Source: Cristatella mucedo
Taxonomy: Eukaryota > Bryozoa > Phylactolaemata > Cristatellidae
Length of the DNA stretch: 64,000 nt
Assembly: GCA_009760855.2 (NCBI GenBank)
Contig: WPIO01000007.1
Location: 3,339,501 to 3,403,500, forward strand
Direction: 5' to 3'
Positions 46,805-59,304 of this stretch are shown here, in pieces. Position 1 is the stretch's first letter. Every line of letters starts with the position of its first letter. The notes beneath the pieces are model-generated. The model was not told the DNA's origin and did not search any database. It saw only the letters and a program-made list of their open reading frames with translations. The position numbers and the translations under genes were made by a program.

Positions 46805-48750
46805 TCACAGGGACCCACTAAATTCTGTCATACATAGGTGTGTTTTCAGGTTCCTTTTAAATGTGGTCAGGTCAGGGAATGTTCTGATGCAGGTCGGGAG
46901 GGAGTTCCAGGCTTTGGGGGCATAGGAACTAAATGCACGGTCTCCAAAGGATTTAAGGTTTGTATGAGGTATTTCTAGACTGTTGGATTCCGAAGGTACG
47001 ATGCTTGGCCTGAAGGGGGTGTATATCTGACAGATAGGCTGGAGCCATAGAATGAAGGGACCTAAAAGTGAGCAACAAAACCTAGAAGTCAATCCGTTGC
47101 TTGACTGGTAGCCAGTGCAGGTCGGCGAGAAGTGGAGTAATGTGGCAACTGCGACGCTCACGACAGAAAAGCCTAGCTGAAGAGTTTTGCACCAGCTGCA
47201 ATCGCCTGATCGCACATGCTGGTAGGCCAGTAAGCAGTGAGTTGCAGAAGACGAGGCGGGATGTCACGAATGCATGGACCAACTTGGACGTGGTATCTTT
47301 ATCTAAACAAGCCCGAATTTTAGCAATGTTATGAAGCTGAAAATAGGCGGATTTGACTGTGGAGCTGATATGGCCGTCTAACGAGAGGTCGCTTTGGAAT
47401 ATGACACCTAGATTTCGAGCTGATTCAACTGGAGATATGCTGGCAGAGCCAATTTTGAGCTTCAGCCTTTCCAATTTGTGAATCGCACTGAGTTTGCCCA
47501 TAACTAGTAAGTTATTTTTATCATCGTTTAGTTTCAGAAAATTTGCAGCCATCCATGTGCAGATGTCATCAATACATGCAGCAAGTGAGTTAAGAGAGTT
47601 TGAGGTGCTCGAAGACTGGGAGGGATCAAAGCAAAGGTACAACTGAGTGTCATCCGCATAGAAGTGAAAGCCTAGATTGTGCTTAGCAATCACATCAGCA
47701 AGAGGGAGATTATAAACCGTGAAAAGAACCGGACCAAGCACGGAGCCCTGAGGTACTCCATATTTCAGAGGTACTTCAGATGATCTGTGTCCATTCACGT
47801 CAATACTCTGGAGTTTACTACTGAGATAGGACTTGAACCACTGCAGAGCAGTGCCAGTGATGCCCAGGCGAGATGAGAGGCGCTCTAGAAGAACTTTGTG
47901 ATCGATGGTATCAAAAGCTGCCGAAAGATCAAGCAAAACAGGCAGAGACACTCTACCCATGTCTGCATTCCTAAGTAGGTCGTTGTATACCCGAAGCAAT
48001 GCTGACTCTGTGGAGTGATTAGCTCTAAAGCCAGAGTGGAACTTACTAGTAAAGGTGTGAGGTTTCGATATATGAGTTCAGCTGGTCCGCCACGACCCGT
48101 TCGAGTGTCTGTGATAGGAATGGTAGAAGGGAAACTGGGCGGTAGTTGCTCAAGTTCTTTTGGTCTAGTGTAGCTTTCTTGAGAAGTGGCCTGACTACAG
48201 CTTTTCATGAAAGGTGCTGGGACATGACCTGAGGCTAATGACATATTAATTATGTTAGTCATGCATGGCAGCAGCAGATCAATGCAACGTAGCAGCAGGA
48301 CAGTGGGAATAGGGTCCAGAGGACTTGTTGTCTTCTTTGATTGAGATACGAACTTTAGGACTAGATCACTAGTGACCTGCTTAAATGCAGACATTGAGGT
48401 GCAGCCAGGAACCGAGGAACAGCATTCTAGTGGGGAGGTTGTCATCGCAGGGATGGATTCCCTGATCTTGTCTATCTTCTGCACAAAGAATCGAGAGAAG
48501 CGATCGGCTAGATTATCATTAGGATCATCAGGTAAGGAGCTAATCTGGGAACGGTTGAGGAGATGGTTTATTGTCGACATAAGCATTTTTGGATTGTGCA
48601 TCTGTGATTCAACAATGTTTTTATAAAAACTAGACTTAGCCTTTGCTAGGATCGATTGGTACGACCTACAGTAGTCTTCATATGCCTGTCGATGGACAGT
48701 TAGTCCGGATCTTTTGTATGCTTTTTCAAGCTTTCGTTTAGTAGACTTGG
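46805..48750 (-). pseudogene. LINE linker and reverse transcriptase region
   Basis: The pieces in order are AKSSFYKNIVESQMHNPKML and PNDNLADRFSRFFVQKIDKI (linker), VLLDLSAAFDTIDHKVLL (first catalytic Asp), GVPQGSVLGPVLFTVYNLPL and FHFYADDTQLYLCFDP (catalytic YADD), and the tail DLHWLPVKQRIDF. At least two frameshifts separate the pieces, and the C-terminal frame (47215-46805) is shifted again. The sequence is inactive but well preserved. Confidence 0.9.
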
Positions 48751-49671
48751 CTAGTTTAATGTCTGCGGTAAACCATAGGCCGTCTGGGGGGGGGGGGGGG
48801 GCACAGCGGGTTTTGTCAGAGGGGCAAACTCGTCTAGCTTGTCAGCTAGTGTCGTGTTGAAGCTATATACCAATGATGACAGATCGGAGGGAGGATTGAG
48901 CAGCAGAGGTGAAGCAGATATTCTCGCACGGACAGCATCGATGTCAAGGGTCTTGAGGTTTCGCGATTCACAGGTTATTTTAGAGGAGGATGTGGGCACA
49001 CACTGTAGATTGAATGAAATCTGCATGTGGTCAGATAAGCATGATTCGGGAATAATTGGTGATGACAAAGTGCAGTTATATGAGAAAATCTGGTCGAGTG
49101 TGTGACCCTTGATGTGGGTAGGGCCATGCACATGAGCCACAAGAGACAATGAGTCAGTCAATGCACGAAATTCGGTGCTGAAAGCGTCAGATAAGTTATC
49201 AAATTGAACGTTGAAATCACCCATTACGAGGAAGGATCGATTTCTTGCACACAGAATCGAAATGACATCGGAGAAATCTGAGATAAAGGAGGATTTGGTA
49301 CCTGGTGGGCGATAGACTACTGCCACTATCGGTAGCTTGTTTTCGGGTGAGACCAAGACAATTGATTCAAAAGACTGCTTCGAGGGTACCGCAAATGGCT
49401 TGAAGTTGAATTTCGAGCGCACGACAATACCAACTCCACCTCCAGTTTTGATTGATCTAGGGGTGTGAAAGAACGAGAAACCAGATGGAGTTGCGTCTTT
49501 AATTGTCGGACAGTTTATTGATTTCAGCCAAGTTTCAGTTAGGGCGAGCAGGTCGATACCATTTTCAGAAATAAGGTCGCTTATTACTAGAGGTTTATTG
49601 CACATTGAGCGAGGATTCCAAAGGCAAGCGTTAAGTCTGGCCGATGGGGTTACAACAGGCTTGATGACCAC
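48751..49671 (-). pseudogene. LINE apurinic-type endonuclease domain
   Basis: A 306-residue frame carries the order of APE-type LINE endonuclease motifs: ACLWNPRSMCNK, LLALTETWL (catalytic Glu), AVVYRPPGTKSS, FLVMGDFNVQF, THIKGHTLDQIF and SCLSDHMQISF (Asp-His). All catalytic motifs look present, so this domain nicks target DNA in an active element. The frame is lost in a long C-run at its 3' end, where it should run on into the linker. Confidence 0.92.
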
Positions 49672-49977
49672 TAAGTTTGAGGAATTTACAGTGACACATG
49701 TGGGGGAGGTGCTGAGCGGTTCGAGACAATGCTAGGAATACCGAACGAGCTGGTACTCAGCTTGCAGGTTCCGCCCAACGAGCAGCGTCTGAGCTGGCGG
49801 TTCCGGCCACAGCGGTGGCTACGTGGTGCTTGCAACGTCAGGCAGACTCGACAGCCTTGACACTTCAGACTGATCATAAAGAGCATCAAGATCTTGAGCA
49901 TGATAGCCGCTAGCTAGGTGCCGAGCACCACTGACAGTAGGATAGCAGAATGATCACGAGATATGAGTTCAATTACA

Positions 49978-50235
49978 TCACGGTACCTTGGTGCCATGAA
50001 TGGAGCTCAAGATGACCTCTTGGCTGTGATAGGCAACGACGTAGCAGTAAACGTGCACAGCCGGTGAGGTCTTCCAGTCATATGTGTTGCTGTTGGCACT
50101 GGAGAGTCTAGGAGCTGCCATTAAGAAAATTAGGTTGCTTGAGGTGGCTACATCAAGGGCTATCCAGGCTTTCATGTCATGGAAACAGGTCCTACGCTCA
50201 CCCTCGTCCAAGCCTTCCTTCTCTGTGACCCACAA
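49978..50235 (-). other. open frame in element B 5' region, function unknown
   Basis: A minus-strand frame of 85 codons (for example HDMKAWIALDVATSSN and AVHVYCYVVAYHSQEV) is kept in the copy C sequence at 58740-58990, but with stop codons. It may be noncoding sequence that happens to be open. No family is recognised. Confidence 0.35.
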
Positions 50236-50604
50236 TTGGTGGTTTCTGTATTACTAATATTATTGTTTTGATTAGATCTACACCGTGGCAGCTTTTGCCA
50301 GATGTTTTTGATTTCTCCTATGTAACACTAGCCCTGGTGTGCATGACCTCAGTTGTTTGGCATTTGCAATTATTTTCCAAAGATAAATCACAAGTGATGA
50401 TTTATAAGTATTTTGTTTTCCTTTAGCACGTCAGGTTTGGTAGATTGTGTTTATCGAAGATCGGTGCCCTTTAACGTTATGCATTACGTATGATATTGGC
50501 TGCTATTTGATTTATTTGTTACGGTCACTTAATGACATAAATGTTATTTTGTATAGAACAATTAACCACTTTTTGGTTGATATAGCCATTTGAATTAACT
50601 ATGT

Positions 50605-52090
50605 TTGAGATTTTCAATGCCAATGGAGTGTGAGAATTCTCAGCATACATTCTGCTACATCTGCAGGATATTCTCGACAAAAGAGCAGCACCTACCGATT
50701 ACTACATTCCGTAAACAGTGCTATCGCGTCTACTTCGGATGCAAACTGGTAGATCCGGATAAGACATGGGCACCAAAGATGGTGCGAAAGCCATGTATAG
50801 AAAATTAAGAGGCAATGGTTTATAGGTCAAAGCAAATGCATCCCGTTTGGAGTACCGATGATTTGGAGAGAACAAACTGACCATGTATTGGATTGTTATT
50901 TATGCAATACTAACGCGAAGGACTTCAATAAGAAAATTAAGCATACAATTGAATATCCAAATCTATTATCAGCAATGCGACCTGTAGGGACAGTGATGAG
51001 GCGGCAGCTCGTGCTCCTCCTATTACACTTAATGATATGTTGACTGACAGTGATTCGAGTTCAGCTGAAGGTGACGTTAGTGACAACCATGATGCTTTTG
51101 ATTTTCCAACACCTAAACCAATGTCACAATCTGATCTTGATGACTTAGTAAGAGACCTTACCCTGCCTAAAGAGTCAGCTGAAAGCTTTGGTTCTTGATT
51201 AAAAGAGAGAAAACTTCTTGTTCCCGGTACTACATTTTCGGGGTATATACGTCGTGAAAAAGAGATTCCGTTTTTCGACGAAAAATTCACTAATCTATAG
51301 CAGCAACGTCGAAGGTCTAGCTAAACAAACGGAAAAGTGCTATGGTGTAACTGAGTGGAGACTCTTCACTGATTCATCGAACCGCCGTTTAAAATAAGTT
51401 TTATTTATAATTGAAAGGAAATGTCCGCTTTGCCGATTGCACATTCTGTACAGATGAGACTTACGGATATATGAAAATAGTTGTCAATGAAATCAAACAC
51501 GATCAACACTAGTGGCAGATAGCCGGCGATTTCAAAGTCATTGCCCTTCTGCTTGCACTTCAAGGTGGAGGGACTAATGAAAAACTATGTTAAGGCTCTG
51601 AACCAAGTCGGCGATACCTTCAAGTACTTGTAAGACCAGTTTCCTCAAATTAGCGAGGGAAAGATGAAAGTTGGCATTTTTGTTGGTCCACACATCAGAG
51701 CACTGCTCAAAAAACAGTTTACAGTTTATAAGAAATGACTGGGTTAGCCTTGTAGGTGTGGAATGGATTTAAGTCTGCTGTAAGAAACTTTGTCGGCAAT
51801 CACAAGTCTGCTGACTATTCACGAATCCTTGAGAACATGATTTAACGTTACACGGAAATTTGCAGAAGAATGAGAGTTAAGATAATTTTCTAAACTCTAA
51901 CCTTGAAAAATCTCCCATCAAATTTAGGGGCATTCAGGGTGAGAGGTACCATTAGGATATATGTGAAATGGAGCATGGATACCAAAGACGCTGGAATGTT
52001 AACACGTTGGCCGATTATTGTCGGAGCTTGAAGCACCACAATCCAGCTGCTGTGGATAGCAGAACGTCCAGAAAGAAAGTTTAAAAGCAT
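50605..52090 (+). pseudogene. decayed ORF of an uncharacterised multicopy TE-associated protein
   Basis: Plus-strand pieces follow one family order. FCYICRIFSTKEQHLPITTF is a Cys pair near the N-terminus. CYRVYFGCKLVDPDKTWAP follows, then VPMIWREQTDHVLDCYLC (second Cys pair), QSDLDDLVRDLTLPKESAES, LRKLKERKLLVPGTTF-like, GLMKNYVKALNQVGDTFKYL-like and a C-terminal HHNPAAVDSRTSRKKVLK-like end. The family is familiar as repeated uncharacterised proteins in animal genomes. Stops and shifts occur throughout. The Cys pairs suggest a zinc finger. Enzymatic activity is unknown. Confidence 0.75.
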
Positions 52091-52369
52091 TTGACTAAAT
52101 AGGGGAATACTTAGGTTTACATTTCAAGAAACCTATATGATATTTATGTCAAACGATTTCATACGTTGCATGTGTATTGTAAAATAAAAACGCAAATTCT
52201 TAAAAAAAGTCCTGATGTGCTGATTTAAAATGAGCTACAGATTCTGAAAGAGCATCCCAAAGTTTACTTGGATCACCTATTAGATTGAAAATAACAGAAA
52301 GAAAGTTTCATTTTCAGGCTAGTGTAATAAAAACTAAGCATTAGCAAAGAAGCGTAAGACAACAATTTT

Positions 52370-54814
52370 CTTGTAAGTACTTTAACAGGCTGGAGAGGAA
52401 CCATGCCAACAGATTAAATAGTAGTAAGGTACACGATTGCGGCACACACAACGAACATATGGTACGATTCACATAATTGCACCAGTGTCTTCTAGCAAGT
52501 GCTAAGGTGCTGGCACATACCGACCCAGTTCGTGAATTGGAGCCTTGCACAGAGTCGTTCTTAGTTGTCTGATCTACCAAGCTTAGCCGCCCACGTCATC
52601 TTTGGGTGCACATCATTATAGAGGCGTCTGGGGTCTAATCGTGCAGCAGACGTTGGTTGCCCACAGCAAGGGGTTGAGAACTGCTACGGCTCTGCTGCTG
52701 CTGCCGTGTATGTGAGGCTTTTGAAAAATAGCCGATCCTTAATTTATTTAAACGAAGCATACATTTGTAGCAGTGGAGGATGGACCAGGTTTTTGGGGGA
52801 TCATCCAGATTTTTCATGCAAGAGAACTCACAGAATGCGCAATGACTAAAGGTCGCTTGATAAATGAGGAACGAAAATATTCTCTTCGAGCTGAGACCCA
52901 GCCACAACCTCTCGGTTTCGGCTATCTGGTTCTACCAATAATGAGTTATTCAAAGTCCAGTTCTATAACACTCAAACAAATTAGGCTTAAATACTTGCCT
53001 TTGAATTTACACATACATGCACTTGAGGTCTACCTGCTTAGTCTACTGGATGAACACATTTTATTGAGTCTGTATCCGGTTGCCGAGTTACCATTGAGCC
53101 TACTGCAGTAGGAGACCAGAGCAGCAAACTCTACTTACCTTATTCATATCCTTTTAGAGTAACTCCTAGCCGTTTGCTGCAGTATCACTCGACACGAATG
53201 AGCATGGCCTTCAGCAGAGTTTGCACCCTTAGAAAGTAATGCAAACCAAGGTCGTCTGAGGTAGGACCGACTGCCAAACATTAATCTAGCCGGAGTGCTA
53301 GCACTTAACTCAAGAATCGAATTCACAGAACACTTCTCTACAACTCAGCTCGGTCTAGATTAGTAATCTCGCTACGCCTTTTCTTATGTGCCTACACCAA
53401 GTTTTACAAGTGCAGTGTCACGAGCCGCTCGACATCTGTCTGCATTTTTGCCGTGTCCAAAGGGAGCTTGTTCGTCCTAAAACAGCAAGACAGCATCCGA
53501 CGGATCGCCGAGTTTTGTCACCATTAGCCATCGCCTGCAGCTGTGCTGCTCTCACAAAAGATAGTGTGGCCACTTCTACATGAGCAGTGCAGTAGTCTCG
53601 GCAGTAATGGTGCAGAAGCCATTGTCGTTACAGATAATCTACACGTATGCTACCGACGATAGTCGTCGCTTTTATCGCGACCGCTGATTTTTGCTTACTT
53701 CGAAGCAAATAATATCCAATAGCGTAGAGACTACTATCCACTAATGTAGGTTATCCCTTAGCAGCTACTTATCAGCACACGGCCTCTAGACGGTTGGTGG
53801 CTTCGAACCCACAGCACGATTTTTGTAACACAAGTTTCTTTCTCTGCTGCTACCGAAGCGCGGCGACAGCTTCTTTACATACGCTCTGTTTGGTCTAGAC
53901 TTTAGCAGAGAGAATCGCTTATTGCGGTGACAATAAGCGAGCTCAGCCGCGGAGGGACTCGGAGAGTACTCGTTTGATATTTCCAAGTCCTCGACAATAC
54001 GCGCGGCCCACAATAGCTGCTGGGATCCACTACGGGTCAGAGCGAGCGGCCCGCCCTCGGAGGCGCCCCTGCAAGGTGCACTAACGAGCGACAGCTTGGG
54101 CTGTGACCAGTGACCGGGACGCGACTAGCGACAAGCGCACGACGACGATCTCGGGCGGCGTCCCGAGCCGACATATACTAGCTGGCCAGCAGGAGACGCA
54201 GCGCGGCCGGCCCCCGCGACGGCCGCTCAAGCGCGGCCGTTCCCATTAACGCACGAGGACACACTGAATGGGAGGGCGAACCGCTGGCAAAAGCGCTCGC
54301 TTCGCAGCGTAATAATAATAATACAATAATATTGCACTTGATAAAGCGCCCTCAGAGAACTTAATCTCTTTCTAGGCGCTTTACATTTGCGTAGAAGTGG
54401 CTTGGCGCCATTGTGCTTCGAGGTCGCCCGTTCGACGGGTTTCGTAGCGCTACCGGAGGGACGGGCGCCAGCTAAGGGTAGACGCGCCGCCCGACCCGAC
54501 CTCCTCGGGACAGCAGCAGCGGTAACCGCAGAACTCCGACGCGGCCGCAACGGGGGCGCCGCAGGGGGCGCCGAGGATGCCCGGAGGCGCCGTACCGCTC
54601 GCTGTGCAGCCGCCGGCGCGACTGCTGGCAACGCACCGTCGTCGAGTAACTCCGGAAGAGGAATTCCGCGACAGCTGAGCGACGCTAGTACAGCAACTGC
54701 AGGCGCCGCTGCGGAGCGCAGCCGTCAGCGCCGATGCATGCGAACGAAAACGAGGGTAGGCACGACGCGGCGACACGTGCAGCCGCGGCACGAGATACCC
54801 GCTGGCGGCGGAAG
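52370..54814 (+). repeat. right-hand noncoding block of copy B
   Basis: This is conserved with copies A (43022-45575) and C (61438-64000). Shared words are ACTTTAACAGGCTGGAGAGG, TTTTTCATGCAAGAGAACTC and GTGTCCAAAGGGAGCTTGTT. The last 800 bp is GC-rich and ends near GCGGCGGAAG. I see no open frame conserved in all copies. Confidence 0.8.
54303..54392 (-). mobile_element. LINE 3' tip inserted in copy B
   Basis: Only about 80 bp of the LINE 3' end (TAATAATAATAATACAATAA tail, CCTCAGAGAACTTAATCTCT hairpin and GGCGCTTTACATTTG) stands between blocks that are continuous in copies A and C. Confidence 0.9.
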
Positions 54815-55889
54815 TGAGGCCGGCGCCTCCAATAGGCGAACTAAGCAATCGCATGGGGCGCTGGGCTGCGTGGGGGGGGGGGCGCAGGAAGAAAAATCTG
54901 GAAAACTAAAAGCTAGCTTACTTTTGGTTAAGATATACATAGTTAAAACCGAACCGCGTTCCATAGTAAAACTTGTTGGCAGTTTATTAAATGAATATCA
55001 GAGAAAGCCGCGGTGAAGAAGTATCGGAACAGTGCAGGAGCAAGCGGTGGCGGTGCGATCTGTTTGCAGTGGAGGTGGGCGCCAGGGATTTTGTGGGCAG
55101 GTCAGGGACCTCGTTCCTTGGGCGCATTGGCCTTTGGGGAAAACGGCTGCAACTATCAGTGAAAGAGCTGGGCAAAGCAGCTGGAGCTGGCAGCGCCTGG
55201 ATGTGGTCGCAGTACTCAAACATCTCGTATGGGTACTTAGCAACTATGGAGAGGCTGGAGGATCCAGTCATCAAAGGCCACACGGCGCTGTAGTCCTTAA
55301 ATGGGCAAGGGAAACCTGGAGTCATTGGCCTCAAGTTGCTGTGGTCCTCGAAGCCGTGACCTGTAGTGGCGCCTATTAGGCTCAAGTTTGGCTGACTTCG
55401 AAGATGAGTTGAGAATCAAAGGCCTTTTGTTGAAGATTATGTAACTCGGGCAAATATAAACGTGCCTGCAGTAGGGTCCCTCCCAGTCCACGGTCCTGAG
55501 GCGGTGCATGACCGCGAGTCTCTGCTGCTTGCTTTTGCTGTTGACTTCCGCTCGTTCTCGATCTGCTTCTGCACAGTCTAATGATCTGCACAGCAGACAG
55601 GCAGTGGTCGTCCAGGACTGAAGGTAATCGGGCCGAAACCAAAACTCCGTTTGTAGCCTCGGTCAGCGGCTGATAATTGGACGACCAGCAGTAGCCTCTC
55701 TGTTCTGCTGGAGGTTGCCGCATGCCAATACTAATAATAATTGCCGGTTGTCAGTCGTTCTACGTCCAGTGGAACAGGACAAGAGGATTATAAAAAGGAT
55801 ATATGCTATCGCTTTTTACAGAGTTGTGGATAATATATGACTTGAACTGTGCAGTCTTGATTATCACTTATTACTCTCTGCATGGTTTT

Positions 55890-58260
55890 GTCCTTACTTG
55901 GAAGTGAGACTGTATATCAAGAGATGCTGTATTCTGCATTTTCTGTACGCTATTCAGCAAGAAGGCAAGCAACTCGTCTATGCAAGAGGCTGCAAAGCTT
56001 GGAAAATCTTACTGCAGTTGTGTCCTCACATGAGAAAAGTCCATCGCGCTTAGAAAAGTTATCAAGCTTGGAGGGAATTGGAGGTGCAGATAGCAGAAAG
56101 CAAGACAATAGATGAAACAATTCAACAGAAGATTAACCAGTAAGAGGAATATTGGTAGCAGGTCTTGGACCGCCTCATTGCATCAGCAAGAAGTATTGAA
56201 ACTCAAAATTTAGCATTCCGTGGATCAAATGAAAAGCTCTTCGAACCTGGGGTTGGAAACTTTCTCAAATTCTTTGAGCTTGAGTTTCTGGCCTTCTTTG
56301 ATCCTCTAATGATGGAACACGTGCGGAGGGCTACTTACAAAGAAACTTGTGCACATTATCTCGGCAACGACATCAAGCATGAATTATTACGAACTTTAGA
56401 TTCTACAATTAAGCATCGGATTACAGAAGCAGCCACGTCAGCAAAACACTATTCAAGCTAACCTTGGCTGTATCCTAGATGTCAGCCACACTGAACACAC
56501 AACCGTTATCTTTTCATTTGTGTACACCCAAGTGAAATCGAAGCGATTACCAGACAGCATTTTCAGGGTTTCATTCCGTTACAAGGGATCACATGTGCAT
56601 TCATAAGTAAAGTTCTGTTTTGAGCAGCTCATAGATACGGGATTGGATGTTGGAAATATTTATAGACAAGAGTATGGCAATGGAAGTAACATGAAAAGCT
56701 AGGAAAGGAGTGCATAAGAGGATACTGAACATTAATCCACGTGCCTTATTAGTACCTTGCAGTGCCCACTCCCCGGATCTAGTTGTGAATGGTGCAGCAA
56801 AGAATTGCCTGGAGGCTGTTAATTTCTTTGCTTTGGTGCATCAAATATCAACATTTGTTCTCACCATCTTTCTCGGCTTTGGAAAGTCCTCAAAAGCCAC
56901 ATCACTGATGCCAGTGATCTTACTGCAACACCACTCAGTGAAATAAGTAGAAAATTAGAATAAATGGCTCTGAAATCGGTGATATATTGAATATATATAA
57001 AGGTGATTATTCAATATATAACCTCTTCAAAGTCTTAGGATGTTCTGATTGAGATATATTAGGATACGAGTAAGATCGAGATAAGCATCGTACCACCCGC
57101 TTCTCGGAATCCAGCAGTCTAGAAATACCTCATACAAACCTTAAATCCTTTGGAGACCGTGCATTTAGTTCATATGCTCCCAAAGCCTGGGACTCCCTCC
57201 CGACTTGCGTCAGAACATCCCCTGACCTGACCACATTTAAAAGGAACCTAAAACCACACCTATTTAGGACAGCATTTAGTGGGTCCCTGTGATTCGTCCT
57301 TGATGTGCTTATGCGTGCTGACACTGTGCATGCTGCCACTAACCACATTTGCATGCTGACCCTGTGCATGTCACCCCTAACCATGTTATTCATTTCGTTT
57401 GTTGTTTTTTCAAGCATGATTTTACTTACCATTCAATTGCATTTCACTTTGCAGCAAATGTAAAGCGCCTAGAGAGAGATTAAATTCTCTGAGGACGCTT
57501 TATCAAGTGAATTACTATTATTATTAATATTGTTATTATAAGATGCGGGTCAGGTAGAGCTATGACGAGATGTGAAGCACAAACACTGGCCAATGACACA
57601 GCAAAGATTTTATTTGTAGTCTCGCTTCTTACCTGGTACAACATGTTGCATGAGTTCAATGTCACCAGCAAAATTCTACAGCAGACATCGACTGACTTGA
57701 AACAGGGAGTAAAACAGCTGGGAAACAGCAAAAAGTACATAAGTACTCCCCGAAGTGAAGAGAGCTTCATAAAATATTGGCGGATGCAACTTAAATGGTT
57801 AAAGAATTGAAGATTGAACCACTTTTGAAGCCAATCGACAATTGGAAAAGGAAGTTTGTTTGATTATGAAGAGCAGGATGAGGCTGTACAGCATTCCAAG
57901 GGCTAGAAGAGCCGAGAGCTATAAGATTAGCTTTTATTGTGCTGTTCTAGATGTGGTAGCAGATTTTATAACAGAGAGGTTCAATCAGATTCAACAACAC
58001 AGCCCATTGTTTGGGTTCCGGCAAGGTATCTTCAAGGTTCCGTCATACTCACAAAGGATAACTTTAGTGAGTGCAAGTCTCTGGAGGACACTTGCATGGA
58101 GATAGCAAGGATTTAGATCGAGAGAAACTGAATAGTGAGCTGCAAGCCATTGCCAAGAGGCTTCTCCAGACTACAAAATTCCTTGAAATCTTGCAATTTC
58201 TATTGCAGCATAAAATCATGGAAATTTCCCCCAATCTTTTAGTGGCACACGGAATTTGAT
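55890..58260 (+). pseudogene. hAT transposase remnant (ZMYM1-like, DUF4371/hAT type)
   Basis: The pieces read in family order: SSHEKSPSRLEKLSSLEGI; then HSVDQMKSSSN-like and FLAFFDPLMMEHVRRATYKE; RILNINPRALLVPCSAHSPD and LVVNGAAKNCLEAVNFFALV; after the LINE insertion EAQTLANDTAKILFVVSLLT and TSKILQQTSTDLKQGVKQLG; then SFYCAVLDVVADFITERFNQ. The expected CHxxNLVV-type Cys-His motif is SAHSPDLVVN here, with the Cys kept. The C-terminal dimerisation region is not convincingly recognised. Many stops and shifts are present. Confidence 0.87.
57078..57542 (+). mobile_element. LINE 3' end inserted in hAT transposase
   Basis: This has about 460 bp of the main LINE 3' end: ESSSLEIPHTNLKSFGDRAF-like coding remnant, AWDSLPTCVRTSPDLTTFKR-like end, the 3' UTR and an AGCGCCTAGAGAGAGATTAA tail with an (ATT)n end. 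hAT coding sequence resumes directly after it. Confidence 0.9.
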
Positions 58261-58657
58261 TGACCTAACCAATTTCAGTGGCCAGTGGAGAGTTTTCAAA
58301 AGAAAGACTAATCAACAGTTATCTTCTTTCAACGATGTGCTGAGGAAGACTGGTCGGCTTGGCAACACATTTTTATTAACTTGTTATAACATCTTCTCTT
58401 GCCTTTAAAGAAACAGTGAGTTTCTGAAAAAAGTAAAGGCAAGCAAGCTTTGAACGGCAATTTTTAACGTTGTATATACTACTGAGTCCGCACATGTTAT
58501 TTATGTATGTTGGTGAGTCGTTATGATAATAATTTTTATACACTTTGAAAAAAATTATGGTTTATTTCAGGGTGGGTTGGTGGGGGCGAGCGTTAGTGTG
58601 AAGGGGCAAAGATATCTGATCTCTTCTAGGGCACCAAAATGCCTTGCACTGGCCCTG

Positions 58658-58728
58658 GGGGAAAGACGTGACTTTTATTGGGTCTCCGTTCCACCACCTG
58701 TCGCACAGCGTAAACGAGCGCCAACTTA
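58658..58728 (+). mobile_element. last part of copy B, after hAT insertion
   Basis: This short stretch (ACGTGACTTTTATTGGGTCT, CCGTTCC, GTAAACGAG) continues copy B past the hAT. It matches the end of copy A (CACTTTCGTCGGGTTTCCGT, CTATAAACGAG at 45570-45620). Copy C starts at about 58729 without a spacer. Confidence 0.65.
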
Positions 58729-59304
58729 AGAGTTCAATTACATCGTGGTACTGTTGCGCCGTGGGTTGAGCTCACGAAGTCTTATTGGCTGTGATCAGAA
58801 TTGAGACCACAGTAAACCTGCAGGGACGGTGAAGCAGGTGCTATCGTCAAATGTGTTGCTGTTGGCGCTGGCAAGGCTAAGGGCTGCCGCTACGCAAATT
58901 ACTTTGCTGAGGTGGCTATATCAAGGGCTGTCCAGGCTTTCATGTCAGGCAAACAGATCGTATGCACACCATCGTCCAAGCCATCACTGAGATATACCCT
59001 TAGCAGTTTGTTTAATTGTTATATTATTATGGTTATTATTAGATCTAACTAGTGGCAGCTTTTGCCAAACATTCTTGACTTTTCAGAGATCATAACACGG
59101 GTCTGCATGATATAAGCTGTCTGGCATATGCTATTGTTTTCCAAAGAACTAATAAATGATGGTTTAATTATGGTGTAGTTTGTTTTGCATTGACACATCC
59201 GATTTGGTAGATTCTGTTCGTCGAAGATATGTCGCACTTTAACATTACGCATTTTGTATAATGATATTGGCTTTCATTAGATTTACTTTTTAAGGTCATA
59301 TTAT

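Larger units (their letters stand above)
46565..49940 (-). mobile_element. nearly complete LINE (L2/CR1/Rex1-like), inactive
   Basis: The element reads from a 5' region near 49940-49690 through the endonuclease and RT to an (ATT)n tail at 46565. It is about 3.4 kb, with frame breaks in the G-run at 48787-48801, near 48190-48000 and in the C-terminal part. The tail shares its last 60 bp or so with SINE family 1. Confidence 0.92.
49965..54814 (+). mobile_element. element copy B (5' and main part)
   Basis: It begins GAGTTCAATTACATC, as copy C does at about 58729, and both share the following TGAATGGAGCTCA-like block. It contains the decayed ORF region (50605-52090), the noncoding block from TACTTTAACAGGCTGG and a GC-rich right part to GCGGCGGAAG at 54814. 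There the hAT element is inserted; the last part of B follows the hAT at 58658-58728. A 90-bp LINE tip is also inserted at 54303-54392. Confidence 0.82.
54815..58657 (+). mobile_element. hAT DNA transposon, inserted near end of copy B
   Basis: The right end reads ...TTGCACTGGCCCTG. The left end starts TGAGGCCGGCGCCTCC, close to the CAGGGCC ends usual in this hAT group. The 8 bp outside each end are GGCGGAAG and GGGGAAAG, a target duplication with two changes. It contains a decayed transposase (55890-58260) with a LINE 3' end inserted inside it. No intact frame remains, so it cannot move by itself. Confidence 0.82.

Noticed and set aside
54387..55016. 209-residue plus-strand frame
   Set aside because: It crosses the LINE insertion, the end of copy B and the hAT left end, so it cannot be one ancient gene.
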